A DNA stretch of 64,000 nt, taken from assembly GCF_024763615.1 (NCBI RefSeq), contig NC_077222.1, forward strand, positions 40,920,001 through 40,984,000, in the 5' to 3' direction. The stretch is from Phlebotomus papatasi (lineage: Eukaryota > Arthropoda > Insecta > Diptera > Psychodidae). A program made the translations under genes and the position numbers. Shown piece by piece: positions 12,901-21,389 of this stretch (its first letter is position 1; the number at the start of each line of letters is the position of its first letter). The notes under the pieces were generated by a model. The model was not told where the DNA came from and searched no databases. It saw only the letters and a list, made by a program, of their open reading frames with translations.

Positions 12901-15900
12901 AGAGGCCTTTAGGAAAACTAACAGAAAATTCACATTATTCGAAGGCATGAACGTTCGATGGGAGAGTACTTTCCCCTAGTAGAATATTTTGTTTAATTAA
13001 CCCATAAATTCTACACCCTCTGGTCCAAAAAAGTCGTATGTTTGGGCAAAAGTTGAAGATTAAGGAATGATTTTACAGAATGTTTTTAGTATTAATAATA
13101 CAGTGAAAATTACTATCCATGTGATAATATTGAAGGTCCATCCACTATGTTAATCCTCTAACGGTGTTTTCTTTAATATGCGAAAAAAAGTTCTAAAACA
13201 ATGTTTTCTATGATAATTATGATCCAATAAAGTCGAAAAAACCATCCATTTTTTATTATCTTTTTTAGTTTAGGCGCTAGGTGAGAAAATATAAAAATTT
13301 TTTGAAACTCTTTTTGCTTCTAAAATTCACACTTTTAGTTTTTTCAAATTTTTTTAAATAAAATATACAAAGTAGAATGACATATCTTTCAGTAACAAAT
13401 AAATTTATTTTATTCAGATAACTTTAAATTGGTATTTTTATGGAAACTGGAAATGAGTTTTTTTGCACTAATATTTTTTGTTGGTTTTTCTCTGACCTGT
13501 CACACAAAACTGGGAATAGCAACAAAACGAAGAGTCAAAATGAGTTCAAACTTTCAAGAGATGTTAGTAAGAGTATTAACGAGGACACTATAGCACTTTT
13601 AAATAAATAAAATCTTTATTGTCGCTGTAAATGTGATTTTTGTGAAGACCGCCTGGAGGCGGTCTTACCCGTTAGAGGGTTAAAAGTCGGTTTTAAGCCG
13701 GTAGTTCCAATTTTGAAAAAAAAAAAAATAAAATAAATAAATAAAGGGACAGATAATCCTAACCGGCTTATGTAGGTGAGATTCTTAACGTGAGCTAACT
13801 CGGAGTGCATGCAAATTCGATTTGATGCTGAAGTAGGGAGACGCCATTCAGTTATCTTGAATCAAATTCGTGAAATTATACAAGTTTTGTATTTGAACCA
13901 AAATGTCAAGGATTTGGATGAACTGACAGAAAAGTGTTATATGGTTGAAATGTAGACCAGAATGTTCTCTATAATTTTGCCGTAGAACTTGAACTCATCG
14001 ACTACTCAGAAGCCAACTTTTTGTTTCTTAACTCGTTTTTTCATCCAGAGTGCCCCAAGTGTTCATTTGTTGAACTTCAACTAAATCAAAGAATTGTTGT
14101 ATTTTGCGGGACTTTCCATTTAAACCCCTATTTTAAGTGTCTCGGTGGAGTAGAGGCAGTCAAATTGGCATCTGAGTGATTTCAAAGCGTTATTATTGGA
14201 AAAATCAATTTTTTCACACTTAAACGGCAAAATCGGAGTGATAGCGTAGTCTGAGCGGAAAATGATGTATGGACGAAATGTAGAGACAAATGTGCTCTAC
14301 AATTATGTTGAAGTAATCATCAAAATCGGTTCAGCGACAGTTGAGATAATTGAGGTTATGTGATATTGAAATTGGTTTTTCGATTTTAGCGCCCCTGGTG
14401 TTGGTCCCAGGAAGTTCAAATATTCTAGAAAGTTGTAGCATTTGGTGAGATCTTTCGTTTAAGCCCTCATTCATCAAAATCGGTCAAATAGAACCGGAGA
14501 TATGATTTTTTGAATTTCGTGAACTTTGACCCCTCATATCTCCGGTTCTATTGAAACCACAGCGCACATACGCACCATTTTGGAAACGTCCTAGACTGGA
14601 CTACAACATACTAAAATTTCATTAACTTGCACAATGCCGTTTTTGAGAAAAGTGACTTTGAATTTCGATGAATTTTGACGCTATCACAGCGCCACCTGTG
14701 GTGACTTTTGAACTTCCATCTGAAAGTGCTCATCGAGACGAAACCAAAAAGGTAAAATTTAGGTCGCTATGTTAATTAGAACCGGAGATAGAGGCCGGTC
14801 AATGTTCGAACTTTGACCCCTTATAGCTCGGGTCAGGGGTTATGGATCGACTTAAGGTTTTTTTTTGTTTGATAGGTATAATCAACGGCTACAACATACT
14901 AAATTTTCAGCCCGATGCACAATGGAATTTTTGAGTTATTTAACTTTTAAGATTTAAAAATTTTCTTTTTAAAAAAAGCGCCCCTAGCGGTGGTTTTATG
15001 AACTTGCGATGTTAGAAGGGGAAGTGGCATTTCACGAGAGCTTTCCAAAAAGCTCTCACTTTTTAAATTCTGACAATTAGAACCGGAGTTATGGCCATTT
15101 TAAGAAATTTTTTTTGGACCCTTATAGCTCGGGTCAGGAGGGTCGGGGGACCTTAAGTTTGGTATTGATGGAAAGCTCTAAGGCCCAGCTATAACATACT
15201 AAAATTTGAGTCCGCTGAATGCCATAGGGGCGGAGCTATTGAGAAAACAAAAAAAGGGGGGTCTTCAAAATGGCGGAAGGAGGGGTGGGGGGTGGGGGGT
15301 CTATGCACCAAGTTGCAATTTTCACCCGATATATAACCTTTACCGAAAACCGCAAGTTGATATCTCTTTTAGTTTAGGAGCTATTAAGCTCCAAAGAGCG
15401 GCCGGCCGGCCAGCCGGGAACGTAACTTAGCCACATATATATTCGGAATCAGGAAGTGGCGAAACACATTTTGGCCAAATTTGAGGTCGATCGGACGACA
15501 TGAAATTTTGTTAGGATTATAGTAGGTGAGATTGTTAAGAATCTCACCCAATAAATAGAACAAGAAGTTTCTTTATAAAAAGTTATTGAGTATATAAGTT
15601 TTAAAAACGTAAAGATAATTATTTAATTTTAATCCGGATATATTGCGTACTATGGACATGGACAACCGTATTCGATTTTAGGCAACTCGTAATTTTCGGA
15701 ATAATGGTTGTTCAAAACTTCTATTCCCCATAAATATGAGACCGATCTGAGATTGGTGATCGGCTCTCAGCATTACAATAAGTGTGAAAGTGTAATTACA
15801 ATAAAAAAATCACACATAGGGTAAATGTACCAAATTCCGGCCAGCTTGCAATTCTGGCCACATTTTTTGTTCCTCGAATTTCCATGATTCTTTAGTCTTT

Positions 15901-17829
15901 GCATACTCTAGAGTCTAGAGATTATAAAATGCAAATAATAACAAAAAATGAATAACAGAAAATGTCGCTTGGACGAACGAATTGATGTGAAAAAGACATT
16001 GGAAGGATTCCGGAAGGGCAAGGTACTATGAGAATGAAGGTGGCCGGAATAGGCCACCAATGCTATGACTATATTTTTATTCATTTTAAAATTGTTTAAA
16101 AAAGAATGTAGAGAAAATAAAGACGATAGACTGTCTACAAGGTTCCAAGCAACACTCCTTATAAAAAAATATCAAAAAAATCAATTTGTAATAAAAATAT
16201 TACATTTTAAACTTGAGACTTTGGCGCTTGCATGCAACTATGCCGAAATTTAGCACACTTACCCTAAATTGAAAAAAAAAACGGACAAAATTATTTTCAT
16301 ATATATTTTTTTTAAATAATAAATCTCAAACTTATGCTAAAAAATAAAAACCCCTAACTAAGGAACTCAGGGGTTAGTGGATATGTGGAAGCGTTGACAA
16401 AATCGAAAGGTTTATGATTGTTATATTTTTAAATTAATTAAAATTCACAATCTCATCTATATCATAAATTTAAATGAGCTTATCACTGGGTTTTAGAAAG
16501 CCTTATGAAGTATCAACACGTGAGGTCATAATGGTGCTTACTTGTGGGGTTCACGATGGCGCCCCTGAACATCGTCAACATTGAGATGAAATTTTTATTG
16601 ATTGAATGTGCAACAAGTAAACAACGTTCTGTAAACTTGTTTGCAAAAGCTAGTTAAACTTTGAGAAAGTGCGCAGTGTTTTCTTCAAATGGACAAAAAC
16701 TTTAGAATTTCAGCAAGAAATTCAATTCCTATTGAATTCGTATTTGCGAAAACTTATAAGACACAGGTCATGCAGTGTAACCATGAACTCAATTATCATC
16801 ATCATTCATTCATTATCTTTTGAAAGAATGTATTCTTGTGATATCAGCATTTTATGCTGCTGTATATTTAAATAATATACATACACACTTAAGAGCTTTG
16901 ATAAGACGGTCCCTTATCATTAACGGTAACAAACCAAATTTTTCTTCATAATCTAACAATGCAAAAATTGCTGAAGGAATTGAATTTTTAAGCCGATTGT
17001 ATTGGAGATTTCAATGAACATTATCTTTTCAACTTCCAGATTTACTTTGAAGTGACAAATCTAAGAAACACTGCACTCTTTCACAATTTCCAAGTTGTAG
17101 ATGAACACAGATTCCTCAGGAACATAAACCCACCATCGTGAGTAAACTCCTCTTGTGAATACTTTATCTGATGCTAAATGAGAATATCTGATCAACAGGG
17201 GATTGGTGGGACCTGGCCAGACTTTTGTAGTAACTGTGGTTCTGCAAATTCCTCCAACAGCTGAAGTTGGTTTGCGGGACAGAGTGACTTTGACCGCTCA
17301 AGGAATAGTATCTGCAGTTCAGTCTGTCTACCTCACAGTGTCCAGTGCAACCTCCACGCAAGACTCATCAGCTCCCTGGATGTACTGGACGTACGGGAGT
17401 CGCTGTGAATGGCGTAGTTCACCGGGAAATTGCGCTGGACACGTTTGGAGTGTGGAGATTTCTGCTCATGATTGGGAAACTGGAATTTTGAGAATTCAAT
17501 CCCAACCACGAGGTCTTCTGTATAGGAATCAATTTATCGCCGGTACCCGGGATCCAGTTTTGGCCACGTATTCAGCCTCTTGTTGTCAACCGCGCGTGAC
17601 TATCACGGCCTTTGATCTAGCCAACAATCAGAAATCCGTATCACTGGACGTGAGGGATATCTGGCTGAGTGAAGCAGCTATTGCAGCTGTTGTCCTGGGA
17701 TGCATTCTCCTGATCATCCTCATAATCCTACTAATCGTTCTGTGTTGCTGGTGTTATCGTAGGAAACGAGCTTCACGGGATCTACCCGTCTACCGTACGG
17801 AAAGAACCCGCATGGAGCGACGTTCTTGA
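759..17829 (+). CDS. VWA-domain type I membrane protein (hemicentin/VWA7-like), 5'-partial, 7 exons
   Basis: Joined exons 759-988, 4825-4980, 5064-5199, 9619-9819, 11478-11695, 17040-17137 and 17199-17829 keep one frame across every junction and give 555 residues to a TGA. The first two exons resemble the second half of a von Willebrand factor A domain of the hemicentin/VWA7 kind (AIFLSTD strand, then LYLIWFGKHG and a TGGEIIHIT ending). Exons 3-6 encode beta-rich extracellular segments. The last exon has a Cys-containing ectodomain, one transmembrane helix encoded at about 17674-17748 (IILIILLIVLCCWCY) and a short basic tail (RRKRASRD). So the C-terminus is cytosolic and the VWA domain extracellular. 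The signal peptide and metal-site half of the VWA domain must lie upstream of the window. Family placement is by recognition; the exact orthologue is not known to me. The gene probably acts in adhesion or matrix contact (inference). Confidence 0.85.
1385..1640. repeat. inverted arrays of a 15-bp CCCGAAA motif
   Basis: The left part is a degenerate tandem array of AAAATCCCGAAAGCC (at least six units, about 1395-1490). The right end (about 1605-1640) holds the reverse complement (GGCTTTCGGGATTTTG). A related array lies at 54320-54600. This looks like a foldback element whose arms are short tandem repeats. Confidence 0.6.
3580..3637. repeat. degenerate TTGCAA tandem repeat
   Basis: At least six TTGCAA or TTGCAG units separated by two to four bases. 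No gene is attached. Likely a simple-sequence expansion. Confidence 0.6.
3732..4429. mobile_element. MITE-like element with GGGGCAAA ends
   Basis: It starts GGGGAGACTGGGGCAAAAAG and ends near TTTGCCCCAGC, so the ends are roughly inverted. An internal GGGGTAAAAAGT motif recurs. The first 120 bp are repeated in inverted orientation at 29925-30045. Boundaries are approximate. Confidence 0.45.
4825..4980 (+). CDS. VWA gene, exon (end of VWA domain)
   Basis: The acceptor TTTTTTAG is followed by exactly 52 codons, and the donor is TTG|GTAAAT. The exon encodes LYLIWFGKHG and TGGEIIHITDEAVEP, typical of the last strand and helix of a hemicentin-type VWA domain. Both ends are phase 0, matching its neighbours. 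Confidence 0.87.
5064..5199 (+). CDS. VWA gene, exon
   Basis: It follows an 83-bp intron. It reads VTLLRNDLQGSHHFSLPID and continues to TPNG. The donor GGTG|GTTAGT was chosen over GTGGTT three bases earlier because it leaves a single G, which pairs with AC of the next exon to give Asp in frame. Confidence 0.83.
5200..6825. other. intron stretch without recognisable gene
   Basis: AT-rich intron. I see a palindrome-like GC core at 6580-6599 (GACGCATGCGCATGTC) and pyrimidine-rich tracts. Hydrophobic minus-strand reading frames at 5712-6217 look like chance products of T-rich sequence. Confidence 0.4.
6826..7080. mobile_element. diverged fragment of the 406-bp TTA/TAA-target MITE
   Basis: It begins GATGTTATCACATTTACCAA and carries GGTGAGCGTCCAAATATGTG, matching the 406-bp elements at 37910 and 48024. 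The right inverted end is missing. Confidence 0.55.
7150..7475 (+). mobile_element. Tc1/mariner-like MITE, TA target duplication
   Basis: A 326-bp element bounded by TA on both sides with inverted ends CAGTGCCCGCT / AGCGGGCACTG. It has subterminal repeats of AATCCGGAT. There is no transposase frame. A second, inverted copy of 327 bp lies at 10780-11106. Confidence 0.85.
7491..7594. mobile_element. short MITE, CTCTACACACT ends, TTA target duplication
   Basis: Flanked by TTA (7488-7490 and 7595-7597) with inverted ends TGGCCTCTACACACTAGAG / CTAGTGTATAGAGGTCA. Family members lie at 12769, 29647, 44819 and 57552. It sits 16 bp from the mariner-like MITE. Confidence 0.75.
7896..8367. mobile_element. 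foldback MITE with nested perfect-type hairpin
   Basis: The outer ends are inverted (TAGGGGAAAGT with GCTTTGCATGG, and the complement near 8340-8367). Inside, arms of about 95 bp at 8031-8126 and 8154-8248 are nearly identical inverted copies around a 27-bp loop. There is no open frame. Confidence 0.75.
8558..8629. repeat. inverted repeat ATTGCCGCTCTGAAT
   Basis: Two inverted copies of a 15-bp motif flank about 40 bp. The surrounding frame 8469-8723 starts at ATG and runs 84 codons, but it has no recognisable domain and crosses the hairpin. I treat it as non-coding. Confidence 0.45.
8640..9618. other. intron, nothing recognised
   Basis: AT-rich sequence with A and T runs immediately before the exon at 9619. 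No repeat ends or coding signal seen. Confidence 0.4.
9619..9819 (+). CDS. VWA gene, exon
   Basis: The acceptor is ATTTCTAG and the donor AATG|GTGAGT. The exon encodes VLIDILNHNATVRMNE to SRMKDKN and contains an N-x-T sequon (NAT), fitting an extracellular domain. Phase is 1 at both junctions. It is preceded by a 4.4-kb intron full of MITEs. Confidence 0.85.
9820..10779. other. intron, nothing recognised
   Basis: AT-rich sequence with scattered purine runs. No inverted ends or domain-like frames. Confidence 0.4.
10780..11106 (-). mobile_element. Tc1/mariner-like MITE, second copy (inverted)
   Basis: A 327-bp element with TA on both sides and the same CAGTGCCCGCT ends as the copy at 7150, but in opposite orientation. 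The two lie in the same intron region about 3.3 kb apart. Confidence 0.85.
11107..11477. other. intron segment ahead of exon 11478
   Basis: Somewhat less AT-rich than its surroundings, and open on both strands for about 85 codons (11090-11350 minus, 11146-11523 plus). Neither product has a domain that I recognise. The plus frame is out of phase with the real exon. Confidence 0.35.
11478..11695 (+). CDS. VWA gene, exon
   Basis: The acceptor is TTTTGCAG and the donor CAATG|GTAAGT. It encodes VVSRSAPIQFPDE, an acidic stretch (VEIVDDQEDAEVEV) and ITINISPQSRLMASPGTTAM. The acidic stretch has few hydrophobic residues and is probably a linker. Frame is kept on both sides. Confidence 0.85.
11880..12310. 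repeat. TAAGCCGAGAGAC repeat block with internal hairpins
   Basis: The motif TAAGCCGAGAGACAGCTTA and its complement recur several times, with GTGTCTAGGGCAT and its complement also inverted around 12000-12060. A second block is at 25845-26060. Probably degenerate nested MITEs. Confidence 0.6.
12454..12550. mobile_element. fragment of TA-target MITE (GATAGAGTCAAC family)
   Basis: It begins after TA with CAGTGAGACCTCGATAGAGT. The intact relative is at 37444-37624. The right end was not found, so this is called a fragment. Confidence 0.5.
12769..12908. mobile_element. 140-bp MITE, GTGTCTACACATT ends, TTA target duplication
   Basis: TTA lies on both sides (12766-12768, 12909-12911). The inverted ends are AGGTGTCTACACATTGAA / CAATGTGTAGAGGCCT, with AAAAATTGC arms inside. 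Same ends as the 1.2-kb foldback at 44819. Confidence 0.8.
13011..13680. repeat. LR2 repeat copy
   Basis: Shares blocks with 23766-23938, 44255-44540 and (inverted) 49115-49215. Shared blocks include TTTCTTTAATATGCGAAAAA and a GACCGCCT/AGGCGGTC stem near 13647. No coding frame. Borders are approximate. Confidence 0.55.
13744..15553 (+). repeat. LR1 repeat, most complete copy
   Basis: 1.8-kb repeat starting GGGACAGATAATCCTAACCG and ending in a GGTGAGATT...AATCTCACC hairpin (15525-15548). The interior is a series of diverged modules of about 290-340 bp: GCGCC(A/C)C(C/T) cores at about 14389, 14690 and 14978, ACTAAA(A)TTT motifs at about 14609, 14897 and 15200, and GAACCGGAG motifs at similar spacing. 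A GGCCGGCCGGCC tract lies near 15400. It has no transposase-like frame. Confidence 0.75.
15819..16264. mobile_element. TA-target MITE with GGGTAA ends
   Basis: A 446-bp element between TA dinucleotides. Left end GGGTAAATGTACCAAATTCC, right end AATTTAGCACACTTACCC. The related copy at 56157-56583 shares the ends and the interior GAATGAAGGTGGCCG. Fragments lie near 49022-49107 and 53740-53960. Confidence 0.75.
16265..17039. other. intron, nothing firmly recognised
   Basis: Mostly AT-rich. A small GC-richer island near 16540-16580 carries CACGATGGCGCCCC. Short frames on both strands there are too short to call. Confidence 0.35.
17040..17137 (+). CDS. VWA gene, exon
   Basis: The acceptor is CTTCCAG and the donor CCATC|GTGAGT. 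It encodes IYFEVTNLRNTALFHNFQVV, which reads like the start of a beta-sandwich domain that continues in the next exon across a 61-bp intron. Phase is 2 at the donor. Confidence 0.85.
17199..17829 (+). CDS. VWA gene, last exon with membrane anchor
   Basis: The acceptor is ATCAACAG; the first base completes a Ser codon. It encodes GLVGPGQTFVVTVV, a Cys-containing region (SRCEWRSSPGNC, ASCCQPRV), one hydrophobic helix and a basic tail ending RMERRS before TGA at 17827-17829. A poly(A) signal follows 54 bases later. Confidence 0.9.
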
Positions 17830-17882
17830 GGATCTTAAGATCCTCCTTCAATGTGCCACAGAATCAATGGGTGTGGGATTGT

Positions 17883-17888
17883 AATAAA
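17883..17888 (+). other. poly(A) signal AATAAA of the VWA gene
   Basis: Canonical AATAAA 54 bases after the stop codon, implying a very short 3' UTR. Confidence 0.6.
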
Positions 17889-17969
17889 AAATTGGGGCAA
17901 AAACCTATTTCTCAGTTTACTGCTCTTGCTCCATTTGAATGCCTTTCCGGATGTGTTATTTTGACTTAC

Positions 17970-18123
17970 CCTTGGGTTCCTCTGAACTTCCTCGAGAGCC
18001 CTGGACATCTGGAACAACCGTGGCCACGGGAACAGGTGCCGCAGCTGGCATTAACCTGGCGTTATGGGTGAAGTCATCGAAGGTGAGTCCAGCGGACGAA
18101 AGTAAGGGGTTTTTCTTCGACAT
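17970..18123 (-). CDS. possible first coding exon of a minus-strand gene
   Basis: Reading right to left, ATG at 18123-18121 has an A-rich context (GAAAATGTCG). It opens 51 codons (MSKKNPLLSSAGLTFDDF... ending SSEEPKG), then a strong donor G|GTAAGT. Sequence composition is protein-like, with an Ala/Pro/Val segment. No domain is recognised, and I could not find a following exon to the left; it would lie antisense to the VWA gene. The plus strand is also open here, so this may be chance. Confidence 0.33.
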
Positions 18124-18129
18124 TTTCAC

Positions 18130-19105
18130 CGATTATCGCACAAATAGCAACACTGATGACAGAGGATTGGCACGAGATCAAAAGATAACGAGAAATGGGG
18201 GCACAACACGGTAAAATTGCAACAGATAAATCACTATTTTTGCTCCAAAAATTCTGCCACGACTGGCACGAACTGTCAACCAAATTTTGGGAAATTCCCG
18301 AGAAAATCTCAATAGATGGCAGTAGTGAAGATGATTTAAAAAATAGACCTTAACGTTCAAATTTATGATCAAGAATAAATTAAAAAAAAGTATATTTTTT
18401 CTGCATCTTGTAAAAGCGATAAAACCGATAAAACCCGCCATAAGCAACAAAGGCTCTTGCTCTTGCTTTGGGAAAATTGCCGCTCTTTCGAGACACTTCC
18501 CAGGACCAGAATCTCTGAGAGGGTGGTGAAGACGACTTGTCAAGCCAAGCGAGTATCTTGTAAGTGTAGGACCATAGGAGAAGGTTTTGAAGCTTCGTAT
18601 TAAAAAAGGAGTGCAAGATTTAAGATTTTTTACTGAATGCCACACACACCGAATCAATTATATCACTATGTCAAAAAAATTTCTTACTTATTGGGTTAAT
18701 AATTCTGCCTCACAAAATTCCTGGAAGTCCTTGTATTTTCCTCTACAGGAAAATGAAAATCTAGCGGCATTTTTTACGAAGGTGCCCTGGTTAACTCAGC
18801 TTCGTACCACTTTTTCTCACCTCTGTAGGCCTCATTTTCCCCGAAAACATTACACCGGACACAAAAATTTTGGCATCACTACTTCTTAGATGGAACTTTC
18901 ATCTACTTGTTTTCACCATTTGTAGGAGGTATCACACATTAAAAATTAATTTTAAGCTATTTTTCTAACACATGTTTTTTGACACTCGGAAAACCATTTA
19001 CCCTGCATTCTGACAGTCAGTTAAGAGCTTGATTAGGTATATGATACGTATATATATATGATATATGATATATGATATGATAGGTATATGATATGATTCT
19101 CTCAT
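18130..19105. other. intergenic region right of the VWA gene
   Basis: No firm gene. It would include the 5' leader of the possible minus-strand gene. A TATATGATATATGATATGA microsatellite lies near 19045-19100. Confidence 0.35.
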
Positions 19106-19109
19106 AATC

Positions 19110-19555
19110 AGACCAATTGTAATCCTCAGATTTTCTCAAACACCTCCAATGGGTCTTACAGAACATATTTCGGACGTAACTGATTTCAAAAATGACCAGC
19201 CACCAATTTAAACTGAAATGTGGGAAGTTCCACTTTAAAACAAGGAAAATTGAATGAGAAATACTCAAAATACACCGAAGTGGCAATTAAAGAATCACAT
19301 CCACCATAAGAAGTGTTTTTTGATCACTGCACAAATCAGAAAGTAGTAATCACACCTATTGCAATCCTTGTTTTTTCTTTAACGTCTCCAATCTGTTTTA
19401 CAGAACATTTTTTGAACATCAGTGATTCTTAGAATTACCAATGATAATTTTGAAGTAAAATGTGAAAAATTCCGCTTGAAAACAAAGCAAATTGGATGAA
19501 AAATTCTCAAAACGCACCGAATAGGCAATGAAAGAATCACATCTACCATAAGCAG
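19110..19555 (+). repeat. diverged tandem duplication of about 240 bp
   Basis: Two head-to-tail copies (about 19110-19310 and 19350-19555) share TTACAGAACAT, CAAAATGTG-like and GAATCACATC(C/T)ACCATAAG segments in the same order, at a spacing of about 240-245 bp. Confidence 0.7.
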
Positions 19556-19602
19556 ATTCAGGCTTAATGTTTAATTTAATAGAAGTGAAATAAAAACATC
19601 TG

Positions 19603-20630
19603 ATGAAGTCTCATTTTGATGGGGAAGTGCGTGCTTTCCTTCGAGATTTAAGTGAAAATTGTTTAATATCCCAAAATTTTCTTGTAAATTTATTCAGTGG
19701 AATCTATGATAAATCAAATATCCCGAGCGGCGTGCACAGTGTGACCCAAAACAGTGAAGAATTCTCAAATTCGGTGGTCAGTAATTTTAACAGATGTTTT
19801 TACGAAGCTGCAAAATTCAATTTTCCTGAGCTGCAAGCGTGGTAATTTTTATGAATTTTCCTCCACCCACAAAAACGACCCCCTTCCAGCAAAAGATTTT
19901 CACGGTAAATATTAACCCTAATAAACCCTCTATATAACTTGGAATAGTTTCTTTTTCGAAAAGACACTTGCAGTGTGCAAAAATGCATAAAATATTACAT
20001 ATCAGAATTACGATTTTAGGATCATTTTTTATTTTTGCCTTTTGAACCCAGGAAAAAAGGCCTAGGCTTCCAAATTTGTCAGGAAATGTGAGATGTAGGA
20101 CTAGCTTTTAGATTATAGTCCATGGATGAAATTCATTTAGTAACTTGGAAAAAATCAACTTTTACGAAGCTGCAACATTACGAAGGTGCAAAACCTTCCC
20201 CTATCTCTTTTCTTCGCGGACCGTCGTGCAGTGCAGACGTGTTTAGGAATAACTCCTCGCGAACAATCTCTGTTTTTCCAGTCACAATATGTTTTAAAAT
20301 GCAGCAAAAAAACTTGTTCTACTGCGGTTCTGCGTTTCCTAATTGCGCTACTGAATTTTTCTCAAAGGGATTCAAGTAGGTTCAAGTTAACATAAATTAA
20401 TTTTCTACAATTTTGCAGTGCACATTTAAAATATCCTTTGTCGCAACTTTTAGTCAGGTAAGCTACAAAATCTTTATATTCAATGTGCCATGCCATTAAT
20501 GATTTCTCCTTACAAAATTGTAAAAAAAGTAACATTTTTCCAGCTTAACAAAATTTTTATTTAGTTTTTGTTTTCTTTTTAATTTTATTATTTAAAAAAG
20601 TTTTCTCCCACAGCTTTAAAATTATAAAAT
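19603..20630 (+). CDS. possible small three-exon gene, about 100 residues
   Basis: ATG at 19603 opens a well-composed 79-codon exon (MKSHFDGEVRAFLRDLSE..., FPELQA) ending TG|GTAATT at about 19840. The acceptor TTTTGCAG before 20420 adds an in-frame 38-bp exon (AHLKYPLSQLLV) ending AG|GTAAGC. The acceptor TCCCACAG before 20614 adds SFKIIK and a stop. Frame and splice sites agree, but no family is recognised and the last two exons are tiny. It could be chance or a decayed gene. Confidence 0.3.
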
Positions 20631-20639
20631 GAATTTTCT

Positions 20640-21389
20640 GGATTTTAAGGATTTTGCCTCAATTGGAGAAGATCGTCGATCGTCCCATGCAAAAATTTCC
20701 TATTAATATTTTTTTTTTCAAATTTTGGTAAAAAAATACTCAAAAGAAAATTTCCTCAAAAGCCGTTATTTCGTTGCTTTTTGAAAAAAATTCACTAATT
20801 TTTCGTCGTTAATCCCGTTGTTATCTGAGTCGCATTTAGCTCACGAGACAGCGCTAGTGGTATGTTGTCAAAGAATTTTCTTTGCTCGCTGTTTTTTAAT
20901 GTTGATTCTCCTCCAATTAGTGAATTTTCCGTGATAATTTTGACTGTGGTGCACGTGTGAAGTGAAACGGATTGTGAGAAAAGGTGTGTTGTTTGAGAAA
21001 ATGATTGTAAATGGGTCAAATGGGGGAAATATGGGATGGAATTTGGTGAAAAATGTGTGACGACCTCGACTAGCAATGGCTGCTATTGCTATCGATTGTA
21101 TGATGTGATTTTTTCTCACGCACTTTTTCACCCAATTCCCCCAGGAAAATGCCCCAAAAATGTGATGAGTGAGTGATCAGGAAGTCATTGGGGTGCTTTT
21201 GTGTGTTTCAGGTGCAGAACAGGTGCCGGGAGTGCTGTGAAAATACCTTGGCAATTTACGGAAATGCTAAGTAATACGTCGAGAAACAAAATGGTGTTTC
21301 CATTGTACATTATTTGAGGGGAAAGAATCAATAGTGTTGTGTGAATAATTGAGAGATAGAGATAGGAGGGACTTAGAGAGTGTGTAGAC
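20640..21389 (+). promoter_or_regulatory. probable promoter and 5' leader region of the zinc-finger gene
   Basis: The 750 bp upstream of the start codon become less repeat-like. There are many short ATG-initiated frames between 20990 and 21330, and a possible leader acceptor TGTGTTTCAG near 21212. I cannot place the transcription start. Confidence 0.3.

Noticed and set aside
15206..15430. 74-codon frame in LR1
   Set aside because: G-rich repeat sequence. Other LR1 copies are broken in the same place and no domain is visible.
18178..18657. 159-codon minus-strand frame
   Set aside because: Low-complexity, Phe/Leu-rich product with no domain. It overlaps the likely leader of the possible minus-strand exon and is probably chance.
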